Source: Ectocarpus siliculosus (Eukaryota > Sar > Phaeophyceae > Ectocarpales > Ectocarpaceae). Taken from it: DNA of 64,000 bases. Shown in pieces: positions 36,879-48,434 of the stretch; positions within the stretch are counted from its first letter, which is position 1; each line of letters starts with the position of its first letter. Position numbers and translations under genes: made by a program. The DNA lies in the NCBI GenBank assembly GCA_000310025.1, contig FN648340.1:129135-193134 (forward strand). The letters are read 5' to 3'. The notes under the pieces are model-generated. The model searched no databases. It saw nothing but the letters and a program-made list of their open reading frames with translations, and was not told the origin of the DNA.

Positions 36879-39250
36879 ATTCGAAACCAATACACAGCAC
36901 TTGTAGGTAAGCATTGATTAGGTAAGCGTGATAGTTTTTAGCGAATTGTTCCCGAGCAACAACAAAACCTCGAACACGTGTGCAGCCCCCCTTTTTTTCT
37001 CAGAGATTGCCGTCCTTCCGGTGCTGCTGCGATTTTCCAGGCCTACCTCTTCGGAGGGTGCGGGGGAGACGAGGACCAGATCACGTGTCTCAACGACATG
37101 TATGTCTTCGACCTGCAGCTGCACCGCTGGGAGCGAGCGGTCCCGAAGGGCGACTCTATCCACGCCCGCGCGTCCTTCGGCATGTGCCAGGGCCCTACCC
37201 CCGGCACGGTCATCGTCGCCGGGGGGACGGGGGTCGAGATGGACAGCTTGAGGGCGGACGTTGTGGAGTACAACACTCGGACGCGCACGTGGACGAGCGT
37301 CCTGACGGACTCGGAGGAGACCCCGTGCAAGTTCTACGGCCAGAGTGTGTGCACCTACGGGGACAACCTGCTCCTGTTCGGCGGGTCGACCGGGCTGCAC
37401 TACTCGAACGACCTCTTCGAGTACAACGTGTGCAGCAACCGCTGGAGGAAGCTGACCACCACGGGGAGGAAGCCTTCCCCCAGGTACAAGCACCAGGCCG
37501 TCGCCGTCGGCGACAAGATGTACGTCATCGGCGGGGGCTGCTTCAAGCCCGAGCAGAGCAGCATCGACCTCTACTGCTTGGACCTCAAGACCCTGGTGTG
37601 GGAGATGGACGAGACGGAGATGAAGGTGAGCGCGTGTCATTCTGTTTGTTTGTTTGGAAACAATACCGTTGAACCTGAAGAAAAACAAACCTTTGGTAAA
37701 ACGATTTTGATTATTTCGCCGTTAAATTTTTGCCGATTTCACACCGGTACTAGAGTTTGTGTGCAATAGTAGTAGCATAGATGAATTGTTTTTTCTTTTT
37801 CTCTCTTATGGCGTGTGCGGACCACCGTCACGGTTTCAGGGCCGCTTCTATCTCTGCGGCTGCTTTCACCGCTGCTGCTGTCACAAGGAACGGCTGTATT
37901 GATCTTCCATGAACAAAAAATATCGTATTCTCCCTGGGCTGCATGAACAACTGCTTCTGCTCCTGCGTCAAAATATCCAAAACCTTTGGTGGTACTCCCT
38001 CATATCAATACCATTTCCTCCCCCCCTCCCGCCCCTTGCAATCCACTACAGGGAGACCTCCCGAAGGCGCGAGTGGCCCACAGCTGCAGCTTCGACCCGG
38101 TTGGCGGGGACATCTACCTGTGGGGAGGCTTCACGGGCGAGCTCAGCCGACTCGCGGACTTTTACGTGTACAACTGCAAGTCCGCGTGCTGGAGGCGTCT
38201 GGTGATGGAAGGGGGCGACGCCAGCCCACCCGCCCGGGCCTTTCACTCTGCGGTGTTCCATGACGGGGCGTTGTATCTGTTCAGCGGCGCGAACGGCGAC
38301 ATCCGCTACAACGACGTGTGGCGGTATCAGGTACGACGCACGAGTTGTTGCTGGTGTGTTGCTGTTGTTACTGTTGTTGGTGGTGTGGTGTGGTGTATGG
38401 CGTTGTTGTTGTTGTTGTTGTTGTTGCTGTTGCTCTGGGTGTGATGCGTGTGCCTATTAGAGCTACTCCCTGAAAGGCTGTGCGGAGATGTCACCCATGT
38501 TGTGCGTCCACCCGCGTTGTCGGTGTGCGCCATGCAGGCTGCGGGTTTGAAACGCAACCTTAACAGCCCACGACCGAAACTCGGGGGTTGACGTTATTCT
38601 TCGGTGTTTCGTACACACGCCCACGTGTGCTGACCACTCAAGCCCTTTCGTCCATCACACTCCCCCAACCACACAAATGCGACTGGTATCAACGGTATCA
38701 GTTGGAAATTTGGGATGCGTCTCGCTTCTTGTTCGATTGCCCACCAGGCCAGCCTACTGAAAATGCTGAGGCCTGTCGAAAAATACAAGTCTGTTTTCAT
38801 GCCCATTGGAATACCGCTACTCCCTACCATCGCAGGTGTAGCCCAAACGCGATTATCCCTTTTCGTTGCTGTGATTTTTTTTATTGTTTGTTTCTCGCCT
38901 CCTCTGGTTGCGCTATCCTTACTCAAGCTTTTATGTTTCCAAGCTCTCTCCACCGCGATCCCGTCGCTTGGCATGTTTTACGTTCCCGCTGTCAGTTTTC
39001 TGAGCCCTTCCTCGACGACCCCATCACTCATACCCCTAACACTTTTTTTAACCGTCCCTGCGCCGTCCGTCCATCGCCGTCCAACAAACAGGTGAGGGGA
39101 TCTCCGCCCAGCCTGGCGGTACTGGCGTCCAAGGTCCTCCTCGAGGAGTCTGGCCTCAACACCAACCTCGAGCTGAAGTTCAAGAACAAGGTGCCCGACG
39201 AGGTGATCGAGGGCGTCAAGCACATGAACGAGTACGCGGAGTGCATGTGA
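35777..39250 (+). CDS. Kelch-repeat beta-propeller protein
   Basis: Four exons in phase 0 throughout: 35777-35944, 37041-37625, 38052-38330 and 39092-39250; 396 residues. Residues from about 45 to 344 form six Kelch repeats, each with the expected hydrophobic strand, a double-Gly or Ser-Gly turn (AYLFGG, VIVAGG, LLLFGG, MYVIGG, IYLWGG, LYLFSG) and a spaced aromatic pair ending in Trp (RWERA, TWTSV, RWRKL, VWEMD, CWRRL). Six repeats would close a six-bladed propeller, a protein-interaction platform. The N-terminus MGNSMGGKCS could be N-myristoylated at Gly2 and acylated at Cys9, which would put it at a membrane; a CxxC pair (CAECAGKHKKC) follows. The C-terminal exon adds about 50 residues with SLAVLASKVL, which loosely fits an elongin-C-binding BC box. 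Partner and pathway unknown. The exon joins are clean (CAG or AG acceptors, GTGCG, GTGAG and GTACG donors). Confidence 0.85.
36833..36878 (+). repeat. CAA trinucleotide microsatellite
   Basis: About fifteen CAA units in intron 1 of the Kelch gene. Confidence 0.9.
38401..38432 (+). repeat. GTT trinucleotide microsatellite
   Basis: About nine GTT units just inside intron 3 of the Kelch gene. Confidence 0.85.
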
Positions 39251-39764
39251 AACCAGGCGCGTTCGTTCGTTCGTTGTTGTCGCTCTGGACGCAAAACGGG
39301 ATTCCTGCGGGGGCGACTTTCCTGGTACGGGTAGACCCGGTCAGCGTTCCCCCCAAAAGTCTACTCTAGGACCCCTTGTTTTGGTTTCATGCGATTTGAT
39401 TGGATGGTTGGATGGTTGGGTTGGTGGTCTGGCGAGGGTAATGATTGGTGTCGGATGGTGGGTTATGGGGGTCGCACGGGGCCACGTTGCTGACGGCGAG
39501 CACGTTGCTTGGGCAGGCAGGGACGAACTACGCCCGATGGAAACACGCACGCTACTTACGGGGAGGGGGGGGGGGGGGCTGGGAATGACGTGGGAAGAGA
39601 GCGGTCCCCTCGTGGACTCGACTTGTAATGACTCCCTTGCGGTGTTAGTCAGAAGTGTCGCTCGTGTTCAGCATGGCGTATCGTATGCCCATCGCATACC
39701 TGCATGGCTAACCCTAGACCCTACCCTCCCGGGTAACCGGAAGCGTTGGCGACGTGATCGGATG

Positions 39765-39864
39765 NNNNNNNNNNNNNNNNNNNNNNNNNNNNNNNNNNNN
39801 NNNNNNNNNNNNNNNNNNNNNNNNNNNNNNNNNNNNNNNNNNNNNNNNNNNNNNNNNNNNNNNN
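39765..39864. other. Assembly gap (100 N)
   Basis: Exactly 100 N, the conventional placeholder for a gap of unknown size. Confidence 0.99.
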
Positions 39865-40070
39865 TGGTGAAAAGGCGGGTTAATTTCCATCCCCGGTGTT
39901 TTCTTTTTGAAAAAAAAAAAAAAAAAATTTTTAGGGGGGCCCCCCTGGGCGGAAATTAAAATTTAAACGGGAGGTTTTTTTTTTTTTGGGTGGGGTACCC
40001 CCATTGCCCGGTTGGGTTGGGTATCCAAAAAAAAATTCCCGGGGTCCCCCCCCCCCCCCCCCCCTCCTCC
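39865..40070. other. Low-quality contig-end sequence
   Basis: Directly after the gap the sequence is a chain of over-long homopolymers (A18, T12, A9, a C run of about 20) joined by short AT- or GC-only blocks. This looks like the failing end of a Sanger read and not real DNA; normal sequence resumes at about 40075. Confidence 0.75.
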
Positions 40071-43000
40071 CCTGGATGTGTACCTATATGGTGCTTTGGA
40101 GTTCTGCGTGCGTTGGACCAAAGTGTCAAGTACACGTATAGTATCCCTAGATGTAATTGATGTGCGGTAAGAATAAAGGTATCCCACGACGCGCAGAGCC
40201 GACTGTCGCTGCGCAAAGTTGCCTAGTACTGCGGTTACCTCTCCATGGTCCCGCAATTTGTTTGTAATACCCGGTGTATGTGGGGCGGGGGAGGTAATTC
40301 ATTTGTTGTGTGCAAGTACCTATAAAGTATTGAAACGAGGCAGGCAAGCTTGATGGATGCCTGGTAGATTATACGCAGGAATTTTGGTGGTGATCGCCTT
40401 AGAAGGAGGAAGTCGACGTTGATTGTTCGTGTTGTTGTTGATGGAGCGTGGTGCGATACGAAAAATATGAAAAACCAAACAAAAAAACAAGGTTACTTTG
40501 AATAAAACCCAATTGCCAACAGGAAAGAAGCACGTGCTTGCCGATCCACGCGTTGTGTTTTTCGTGGATGCCACCCTTTCCTGCCAAGTTCATGATATGT
40601 TGTTGAACAAACAAGCGCTGAAGGTTGATGACGTCATGGCAACCGCAGTGTGAACCGACCGAGGACTACTGCAACTCTGTTCGCCGGCTCCTGCGCAGAA
40701 CACGCCTGCTTGTTCTGTTGCACGCCGGTGGGGTGCAAACAAATGCCCCTTCTGGGGTCGAGTTTTATCCTCAGAACGAATAAGGTCGGTCGCGCTATGA
40801 CTGCCATGCCGAGTGAACCAACAACGATGCAACATGTTTCGCGTGTCATGTTGAAACGTACAGATGCAGAGAACAGACACACCGGGGTATACTTTCTGCC
40901 TTGACGTGCACCGAGACACAACAACACATGTATGTGCGAAAATTCTCGAGATGTACAACAACAAAATGAAAGGGGAAGGGTTAAGGTTTCACCGCTGTGT
41001 GTGTGAAAGACTCCCCGGCCCCCCACCGTCACGTGTTGTTAATGTGCCACTTTATACTCTGTTTGGTATTCTTGTTCGACGAGGTGGCGACGACACCGGG
41101 TGCCCAAAGATTGCTCAACGATGACAACGTGCTCCGCGGCATGGATGGACAAGATCATACAGTCTCCCGAAGTAAAAACATCACCCACCGCTGCATGCCC
41201 ACCCAACCCCCTGCCTCCAACGACCGCCACCGCCCTTGAGATTTCCTGAAGGGTCAAAGGCGTCTTGCACGACTGGGTTTATCTACACACTCCGCAGGGG
41301 TCTGTCTGTCTCTCCTTGGAATCATATAGCAGGGAATTTGCCAGAGTTATGCTTCGTGTGTACGAAGTGGGCCTGTCAAGAGATGTTACCTTTTCGCCAA
41401 TGTGGACGAAAACCATTTTTTTATCTGGCGTTCGTTTCGTCTGGACCATGGGCAGTTGTAATGGTGTTTGACCCCTTCCTCCAGAATTAATCACCTTTGT
41501 GCTGTGTAGCTCTCTTGTCCGACCACAGTAGCAGGTTGTTGTTGCTTTCCGTTGTTCTCTTTCTCTTGATTCACGCTTTCCAAGCCAACTCACAATATCC
41601 CACGCACACACGATCAGGGATCGTCTGTACGTACACACCGAACAGAAGGGCACATGTCTCGGCATAAAGCCCTGATCTAGCATGACATCACGCCCTAGCA
41701 TCCGACGGCGCCAAATAACCATGATCAACCACGATCACATGTCTACCTCCAAATACCGTTACACAGTAGTGAGAAAGCCACTGGAATTTCGTATGTGCCG
41801 TAGACTCGTTGTTGATGTTGGCGTATCTGTTTGGAGAAGGGAAGGTCCTCCGTGACGAAGGAGCTTCGCCCATGGCCGGCGATCAAACGCCTTGCACCAC
41901 GGAGTATGTCACACGCAAATGAATGGAGCACCTCCCGCCTCCGCCGGGGGAAACTCAGGGCTAGTTGGGGTCGTCAACCCTTCCGCGCGAAATCTCATTT
42001 CCTCACACGTTTACGTGATCTGCCTCCACACGCCCAAAATACTACACGCGATTTTGACCTTGTCGTGCCCACGGCACTTGCCAAGGAGGGTGCGGTCGTC
42101 TTTTTTCTCCGGATACAAGGAGAAAAAAAAATCGCCCCGCCGCCGCAGTTTATTTATTCTCATGTTTTTCGGATTCCCCCGCAAGTCAAGCCCGAACGAA
42201 ACGAAGCACCGACGGTGGGCTTACCTCCAGATCGAGAGGAACACGACCTCACCCCCTGTAGTAGGAAGAAGTTCTCTCTGAAAGGCTTTTTTCAGGCTGG
42301 AAGGTAAAGGGGGGTCGGTCGCGCGCTCGATAGTCTATCTCGAAGGACTCTATAGAGTACTATGCCACAAGGGGGAAGAGATAGGGGGGGGGGGGTTCTG
42401 CCAATGGAGGCTACTATCGGCGGCGGATGGAGGGGCGGCGCGGGCAAGGAGGGACCATGGGTGCAAGGCAGATGACGGCAGCTTGATTACAGCTACGGGG
42501 GGTGGTAGGTAGACGAATCTCGCGTTGACTTGCGCTGACAGGTAAACACCCACGCGAAGATAACGTTTTCTCCGGAAAACCGTGGCCGCAGAATCTCGGA
42601 TCTATCTTTCGGGCGCCATGAAACGGTCATTTTTTCTGCAGGCATGCACTCCACGTGGCGTGTCAACAGATGCTCTCCCTCCCTACCTATCTACTTCTCT
42701 CTCGTACTCGCTTTGAGAGGAAAAACAAGGATCAAACACGAACAGGCACAGCACCAACACTCACCCCGCAGTCTAGCCCCTGCCCCCAGAAAGCGAAGAA
42801 ACACGTATTCCTTACTTCTGGCACATGCACGCACGCCGCTTGTTGATGTTACCGATAAAAAAAATCAGGCCTCAGAACCTACGCGGTGGTGTCACACAAC
42901 GGGGTAGCCCTCATCGCACGCCAGGCTCCACAACGTGTTGGCGTTCGACCTGTACGACCACTGAAAGCAGGGCTGCACCGAGAAAGACAAGAAACGCAGC

Positions 43001-43159
43001 ACCCTCTTACAACCTACCCCCGAAGTTCTGGCCTTCTTGCCATTGTGTCGTTGGGAGCGGCAACACCGTTCGGTGCCGATTGTCTCGAAAGCACAGCAGT
43101 TCTGCTTAGAACCGGGATCAGCCTTGATTACCCCAAGGGGCCGGAGGAAGGGGGTTAGC

Positions 43160-43245
43160 GCGTCTCGCTTGTTATCGTTGTTATCGTTGTTGCTGTGGTT
43201 GTCGTTGTTGTCGTTGTTGTCGTTGTTGCTGTGGTTGTCGTTTAT
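43160..43245. repeat. GTT/GTC trinucleotide-rich microsatellite
   Basis: An imperfect array of GTT, GTC and CTG triplets with a repeated GCTGTGGTTGTCGTT block, immediately downstream of the RBR stop codon and probably in its 3' UTR. Confidence 0.75.
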
Positions 43246-43256
43246 TCGTCCCTTCT

Positions 43257-45761
43257 TCACGATATCGTGCATCTTTGCCTCTCGCGCGCCATCCTCTGCG
43301 CGTTGTAGGCGCGGTTGAGGGCCGGATTGCTCGACCAGTGCCCACGCTGACACTCGCCCCCTTCGACCCACTCCGTCAAGTGCAGCCAACAGAACTCGAA
43401 GTGGCACCTGGAGCATTTCATGTGGTTGCACCCACCTGCATGCAATTGAAAAGGGCAAAGGTTTGAAATAAAGTGTCGTCAATAGAGAAGCATTGGCGAG
43501 GTAAGCAGTTGACAACTCTGCACGTGCCTCGAGCGGTACACACGGGGGCACACGGATGACCACATGTATCCCCCTGCGTAACCAAATAGACAGAGATTGA
43601 CCGAGATAAGCAGGTGTTGCGTTTTTCACGGGATTGATGGATACTGCCCGGCGGGTAGAAGGGCGAACGGCATCACCGAGACCAAACTGTCGTCGGCGGT
43701 GCCTCTCGGCAGTTTGCCTCTTCAGCGATACTTTACTGATTGCTGCAAGGTAGTTCCTGCTCGTTGTTAGATGGCAGGAATATTGGAACAACACGCTCAA
43801 AGCGTAGAGGGAGAACCGATCCTTAGATCCGTTCTGAGAACAATGGGCCCTCGGGAGACCACCGATGATGGATACAAGGACGTTCTTGGTGTCGTACACC
43901 TAGCTTCGTGCATTGTCCCGAACCCTCGCGACAGAGGTCACGGGTGCACGTCTCCTTCCCTGCTCGACTCTGTCACCGAAGGCATTCGTTTGAGGTATAG
44001 ACACAACGTAGCTGGGACACAAAAGAAGCAGCACAGCAACCGTTGCCGGTGCCCCCCGGCGGGGAGGGCCATAAATTCTCGGCGAGTTGCAGCCCCCCGC
44101 CGAGATATTGTTGGCGTTTTCCCCTCAAGACGCGGATGCACAGGGGACAACAACCCTATCATGATGTTTCGGTTTCGGAATTCCTGCTCTCTGTAGAGAG
44201 GGGGGGGGAAGGTGAAGGATTGCTTTCGTTTGCGTCTCTGGTTGTGTGCGGGTATGCGCCGGCCTTCACCCACCGTCTTTGAAGATGGGCACGTGGCATC
44301 CCGGGCACCTCTTGGTCGGTGAATCGTCTAGCTCTTCTTCGTCTTTTTGCGACCCGGTGGACGCTCTCCTTGCTGCCCCGCTCCCCTCCCCCCCCCCACC
44401 ACCGCCGCAACTCCCACCCTCCTCGTCGTTCTTCTCCTCAGCAACAGCGGCACCAGCAGCAGCGTCGGCGCAGCTAACACCGGGAGCGTGCAGCTCCCTG
44501 CACAGCATACACAGAGACGCCTGGCAGCCCGGACATCCGATGCAAAAGCTCCCTCGGGGTCGCGCCGCCGTCCCATCCCCCCCCTCCTCCTCCTGTCGTT
44601 CTGCTCCCGACCTCGCCGCCCCTCTCCCGCCCCCCCACACGCCCCACAGACTGCTTACCCCGGAGCGCGCCGCCCCCATCTGTTCCTGTTGGAGATTTGG
44701 CAAAGGGTTCACGCTTGACCTTCTCGCTCCTGCGGCGGCGGCGGCCGCCGCCGAGGGAACGACACCGCAGTGGCAGCCCGGACACCACACGACGCGCAGG
44801 TGGGACGCCAGGTGGATGGCCGCGAAGCGGCGGTACTTGACCATGAACTCTGCGCCCATGACCTCCTGCCCGGCGTTGGGCGGACGAGGTAGTACAGTAG
44901 TCGTGGACAGGGGGGGGAGATTCAGCCAGACGCGGCAGGTGGAAGCGGGTGTTTCGGGGCGTCGTACCTAAGGGATGGGGTCTAGACTAGACACAAGGTT
45001 AAGCAAAGATGTATCTTGAAACGGAAGAACCAGGAGAAATCGTGGGTTCCGGGAGAGGTCAAGGGTATGTCATACCGTAACCTAAGGCGCCGCGTTATTT
45101 ATCGTGCTTCGCCGGGTAGGGATCCGCTGTATTACCCCAACCTTTCAAGCCTACGTAACTTAGAAGCTCAGCCAGTGGTGAGTGTGTGCCCATCGTTCAT
45201 GCGTCCATCCAGCCTACCTCGAAGCAGGAAGGGTCGATAAAGCTGTCGGCGCAGCCCATGGGGCAGCCGACCGTGTAGCCGTCGAAGTCCCGCGATGTCA
45301 CCAGCATGCGCTCGCTGACGCGGCTCTCGACGTACACGCAGAAGCAGTCGACGCACATGACGTGCGGCACGTCCATCCCTAACCGGCTCGCCACCGCCCT
45401 GCCAATCGCGTACGCGCGGGTGTTTAGGGTGTAACAGATATACATCTAGACAAACAAAACCCGATACAACGAGCATTCACCACGAACCTCGGGAAGTGAG
45501 AATCGATCATAAATAGTCACGCGTTACCGCTACGGCTATCATCAAGGCGTCAGACATCGAGCAAACATCACCACCGTATCATCACCGGACGGATGAATGC
45601 TAAAAGAAGGGGGGGGTGTCAATGTAACCTGCACGTAGGGCGAGGAGCCGAGGCGCGTTCAAGTTTTGCGCCGTCCACACGTCTGAGTACATTGGTTGAG
45701 GAGGAGGGATTGGTCTTAGGAATGGCTGTTTATCCTGACCACACCGAGTTTAACGTGAAGA

Positions 45762-45796
<35 letters not shown>

Positions 45797-48034
45797 CCGC
45801 TTGAAGAGTTTGTTCCTGCGAAAGGAAGCACACACACACGTGTCCACGGTACCACTGTTCAGGTGTAAACACACGGCGATGTGACAGTCGTTCGAGGAGC
45901 CTTCAGCGCCATGTGCTGAAGACTTAGCTATTGTAGCGTACCGAGAAAGTAGGCTTAAGAGAGGAAAACCACCGTAACGCGGTAGGGGAAAATATGGTAC
46001 GTTTGATGGTGTCGACGACGAGCCCAGCCCGCAACAACCAGAAAGGGGTGACTACGACTACAGACACAATTAGCGTCTCGGCTACAGCGACCAACGGCTG
46101 CTGTGGATGCATTGGGGATTGTCGCTGCTGGTTCCGGAGAACGCTTCTGCTGACAGACACGTGTCCAGCTCGGCAACAATTGGTTACAAGAGGAGCTTAG
46201 CCGGCCGAAAAAGTGTGTGCTCATTCCGCAACATGAAAACAATGGTATGGCGTCGGGCTAATTGTATTGCTCTAGCCGGGTTGCTCGCTTTTACCACATG
46301 GCATGTCTGAGATTCTGGAAACTCGGCCAATGAACACTGTTCATGTATGTCTTAGCGCAACCTCAATATAAGCACGCCAGAGTACAAGTCCGTTTCATCC
46401 CCTCCGAGCAAGTCCAAAGTTTATAGTACGCATCCAAACCACACGTACGTGTTGACCGCCTCAGCCCCGGCACCCGTACTTTCACGAGAAGACCCCTGCT
46501 GCCGTTCCGCAGCCGCTCGCGCTTTTTCGGCCTCCTGTTCCCGTCGACCCTGCAGGAGAAAGTCACATGAACCGTGTTCGCCAAGAAAAATGAAGCGACT
46601 TAGATGATGTTGTCACTTTTGCAGGTGTTTGTGTATGTGAGCCGTCCGGGCCGTTGCCGAACGTGCCCGTAGGGAGGGAGAGTCTCACCACAATGATGAA
46701 CGCGGAGAGCTGCTATTTTGGCTCGTTTATGCGTCTTCTTCATCGTGCCGTCGAGTCGACAAACAACGACGGCACCAAGACCAGCTAAATTCCATCCCGT
46801 TCTCCAAGAGGCCACGGAAACAAGCTGGCATGCGTAGATCGGATGGAATCTCCTCTCACTCCCCGAAACCACTGCTGAACGCGCTTTCCATGGTACAGAT
46901 AGGATGAGTGCCGGCGATCCTTTGCATGGTTCATCCCGTGATTGATCGACACCCTGCAGCAAAGCAGATCCATATTTTCATCAATGAAAATGAACTAGAA
47001 GCACCTTCTTTGACAGCATTCCGTTTGGTTTGCATACCATGAATATCCTGGCTATTTTCATGGGGGAAAACCGCTACTGTCATTGTCGGAACCACTTCAC
47101 ACGGCGAAAGGCAACTCTGGAAATTAACCTGATGTGTGTCAACAAAGTAGGGCTCATGCCTGCAAACTCGTCCCAATCTTCACCGTCCGCTTCTACCCCT
47201 TGTTCTGCTTGCTCACCTCACAAGCGAAATTGACCATGATGGGAGCGACCTCGTAGCAGCTGATGCACTGCTGACCGGTGCCGTTTGCTTCAAACCCTGG
47301 GAATCGCAATAAACGCGTTTTCTCATCCACGGCGGCATCGTTCGTAGCACCACTACCACCACCACCGTCACCACTGCTAGCGAGACTCGCTCTTTTCTTG
47401 GGGCGAGTTTTGCATTCTTCTTCTCTGGTCCTTGTGCTGCGTGGAGGATTGCGGCGGATCCTCACGCCGTCTTCCTCGTCCGGTGCAGATAATGCCGGGG
47501 TGCCCTGCAATAGTTAAGTGTAGACGGGGCATCTATGACTTGTCGCTGTGACTCAATTCTAAACACATGCTGCGATTTGCGTAGCTCGCCAGCTCATGCG
47601 TGTCGCATACTAAAGAGTGAGGATACCGTTCTATTTGGCTTGTTATTTTTTATGCAACACCAACCCACCTTGGATTGGACCAAGACCCTCCGTTGCTTCC
47701 CTTTGCCCTGCAGCGCAGTAGAAGGCCGCCTCTTCGTCCCGTGCTTCGGACGCTCTTCGGGCGAGGCACTTTCGTGAGACTGGCCTGCCTCGTTTATCCT
47801 TAGAGCGAGTGGTACCGCGCCCGTGTCCGGCACGGCTTCGCCGCTTCCAGTGTGAGCAGAATGTGCGGCACCTGTTTCTTCTTTATCGCCCGCCCTGGCG
47901 CCCTCTCTGAGCGTGGGCGAGTGCGGGCAGAAGCCGAGCTCTTTGTTGCAGGTGGGGCACAGAGGCAACCCAGACGGCGTCCGATTTATCCAAGAGTTTG
48001 CCATGTTTGTCACCCAGCTCGCTCGTCGAGCCAT
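43257..48034 (-). CDS. Parkin-like RBR E3 ubiquitin ligase
   Basis: Predicted RING-between-RING ubiquitin ligase, 568 residues. Exons: 48034-47669, 47514 side beginning at 47504-47217, 46549-46449, 45398-45218, 44865-44274 and 43435-43257, all in phase. RING1 begins at Cys202 (CISC) and Cys217 in exon 2 and resumes in exon 4 with HVMCVDC (264-270) and GCPMGC (296-301). The IBR spans WCPGC (339-343) to LCMLCRELH. RING2 is CPGCHVPIFKDGGCNHMKC (499-517), where Cys512 matches the catalytic Cys of parkin (GGCMHMKC), and a GHW motif follows as in parkin's GDHW. RING1's CVDCF-x-VY and the downstream FEEVMGAEF block also match parkin better than HHARI or other RBRs. Oddities: exon 3 inserts about 45 Glu/Ala/Arg-rich residues inside RING1, and long Gly/Ala/Ser-rich inserts split the IBR and separate it from RING2. 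I see no N-terminal ubiquitin-like domain; exon 1 has a CPTC pair. The 44274/43435 junction lies in GTGGGTG present on both sides. Confidence 0.85.
45766..45797 (+). repeat. CAA trinucleotide microsatellite
   Basis: About ten CAA units in the intron between RBR exons 3 and 4. Confidence 0.85.
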
Positions 48035-48434
48035 CGTCGGTTTACCTCTTGATGGTTGATGAGGACGTGTATTCTGCCGCGCTTCTAGGGGATGCTGACG
48101 TGACTTCTTTGCCAGATACGCACGCCCTAACTGGTGGTGAGAGGTACAGGTTGGGCACCCATCAAAACCTGCCAAGGGTTGTGTGGGGAGGTTGGGAGGC
48201 CGGGTTCGACCTTGAACACTCTTATCCTTTGTCTATGCTGCCATCCCACCGTGTCAGCGAGAAGAACGCTACTCTTCGAGACGCGGGATTACTTGCTCAC
48301 ATTGGCACATTGGGCGTACAACCTCCCCACCGCAGGTTATGATCGATGCACAACCTACACGACCTGACCTCTACTCGATGCAGCGCCAGACCCCGCAGAG
48401 GGCCGAAGCGTTTTCGTGGGTGCGTCCGTACACA
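48035..48434. other. Upstream flank of the RBR gene
   Basis: Probable promoter and 5' UTR of the minus-strand RBR gene, bounded on the right by the LINE insertion. No motif stands out. Confidence 0.35.

Larger units (their letters stand above)
39251..43256. other. Intergenic region between Kelch and RBR genes, with a gap
   Basis: The Kelch gene (plus) and the RBR gene (minus) converge here. The stretch holds the assembly gap at 39765-39864 with poor sequence after it, and otherwise only short open frames. The plus-strand frame at 41831-42307 is the longest but has no recognisable domain. Poly(G) runs occur near 39560 and 42390. Confidence 0.4.

Noticed and set aside
39381-39959. Open frame spanning the first gap
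   Set aside because: It reads through the N run and into artefactual sequence.
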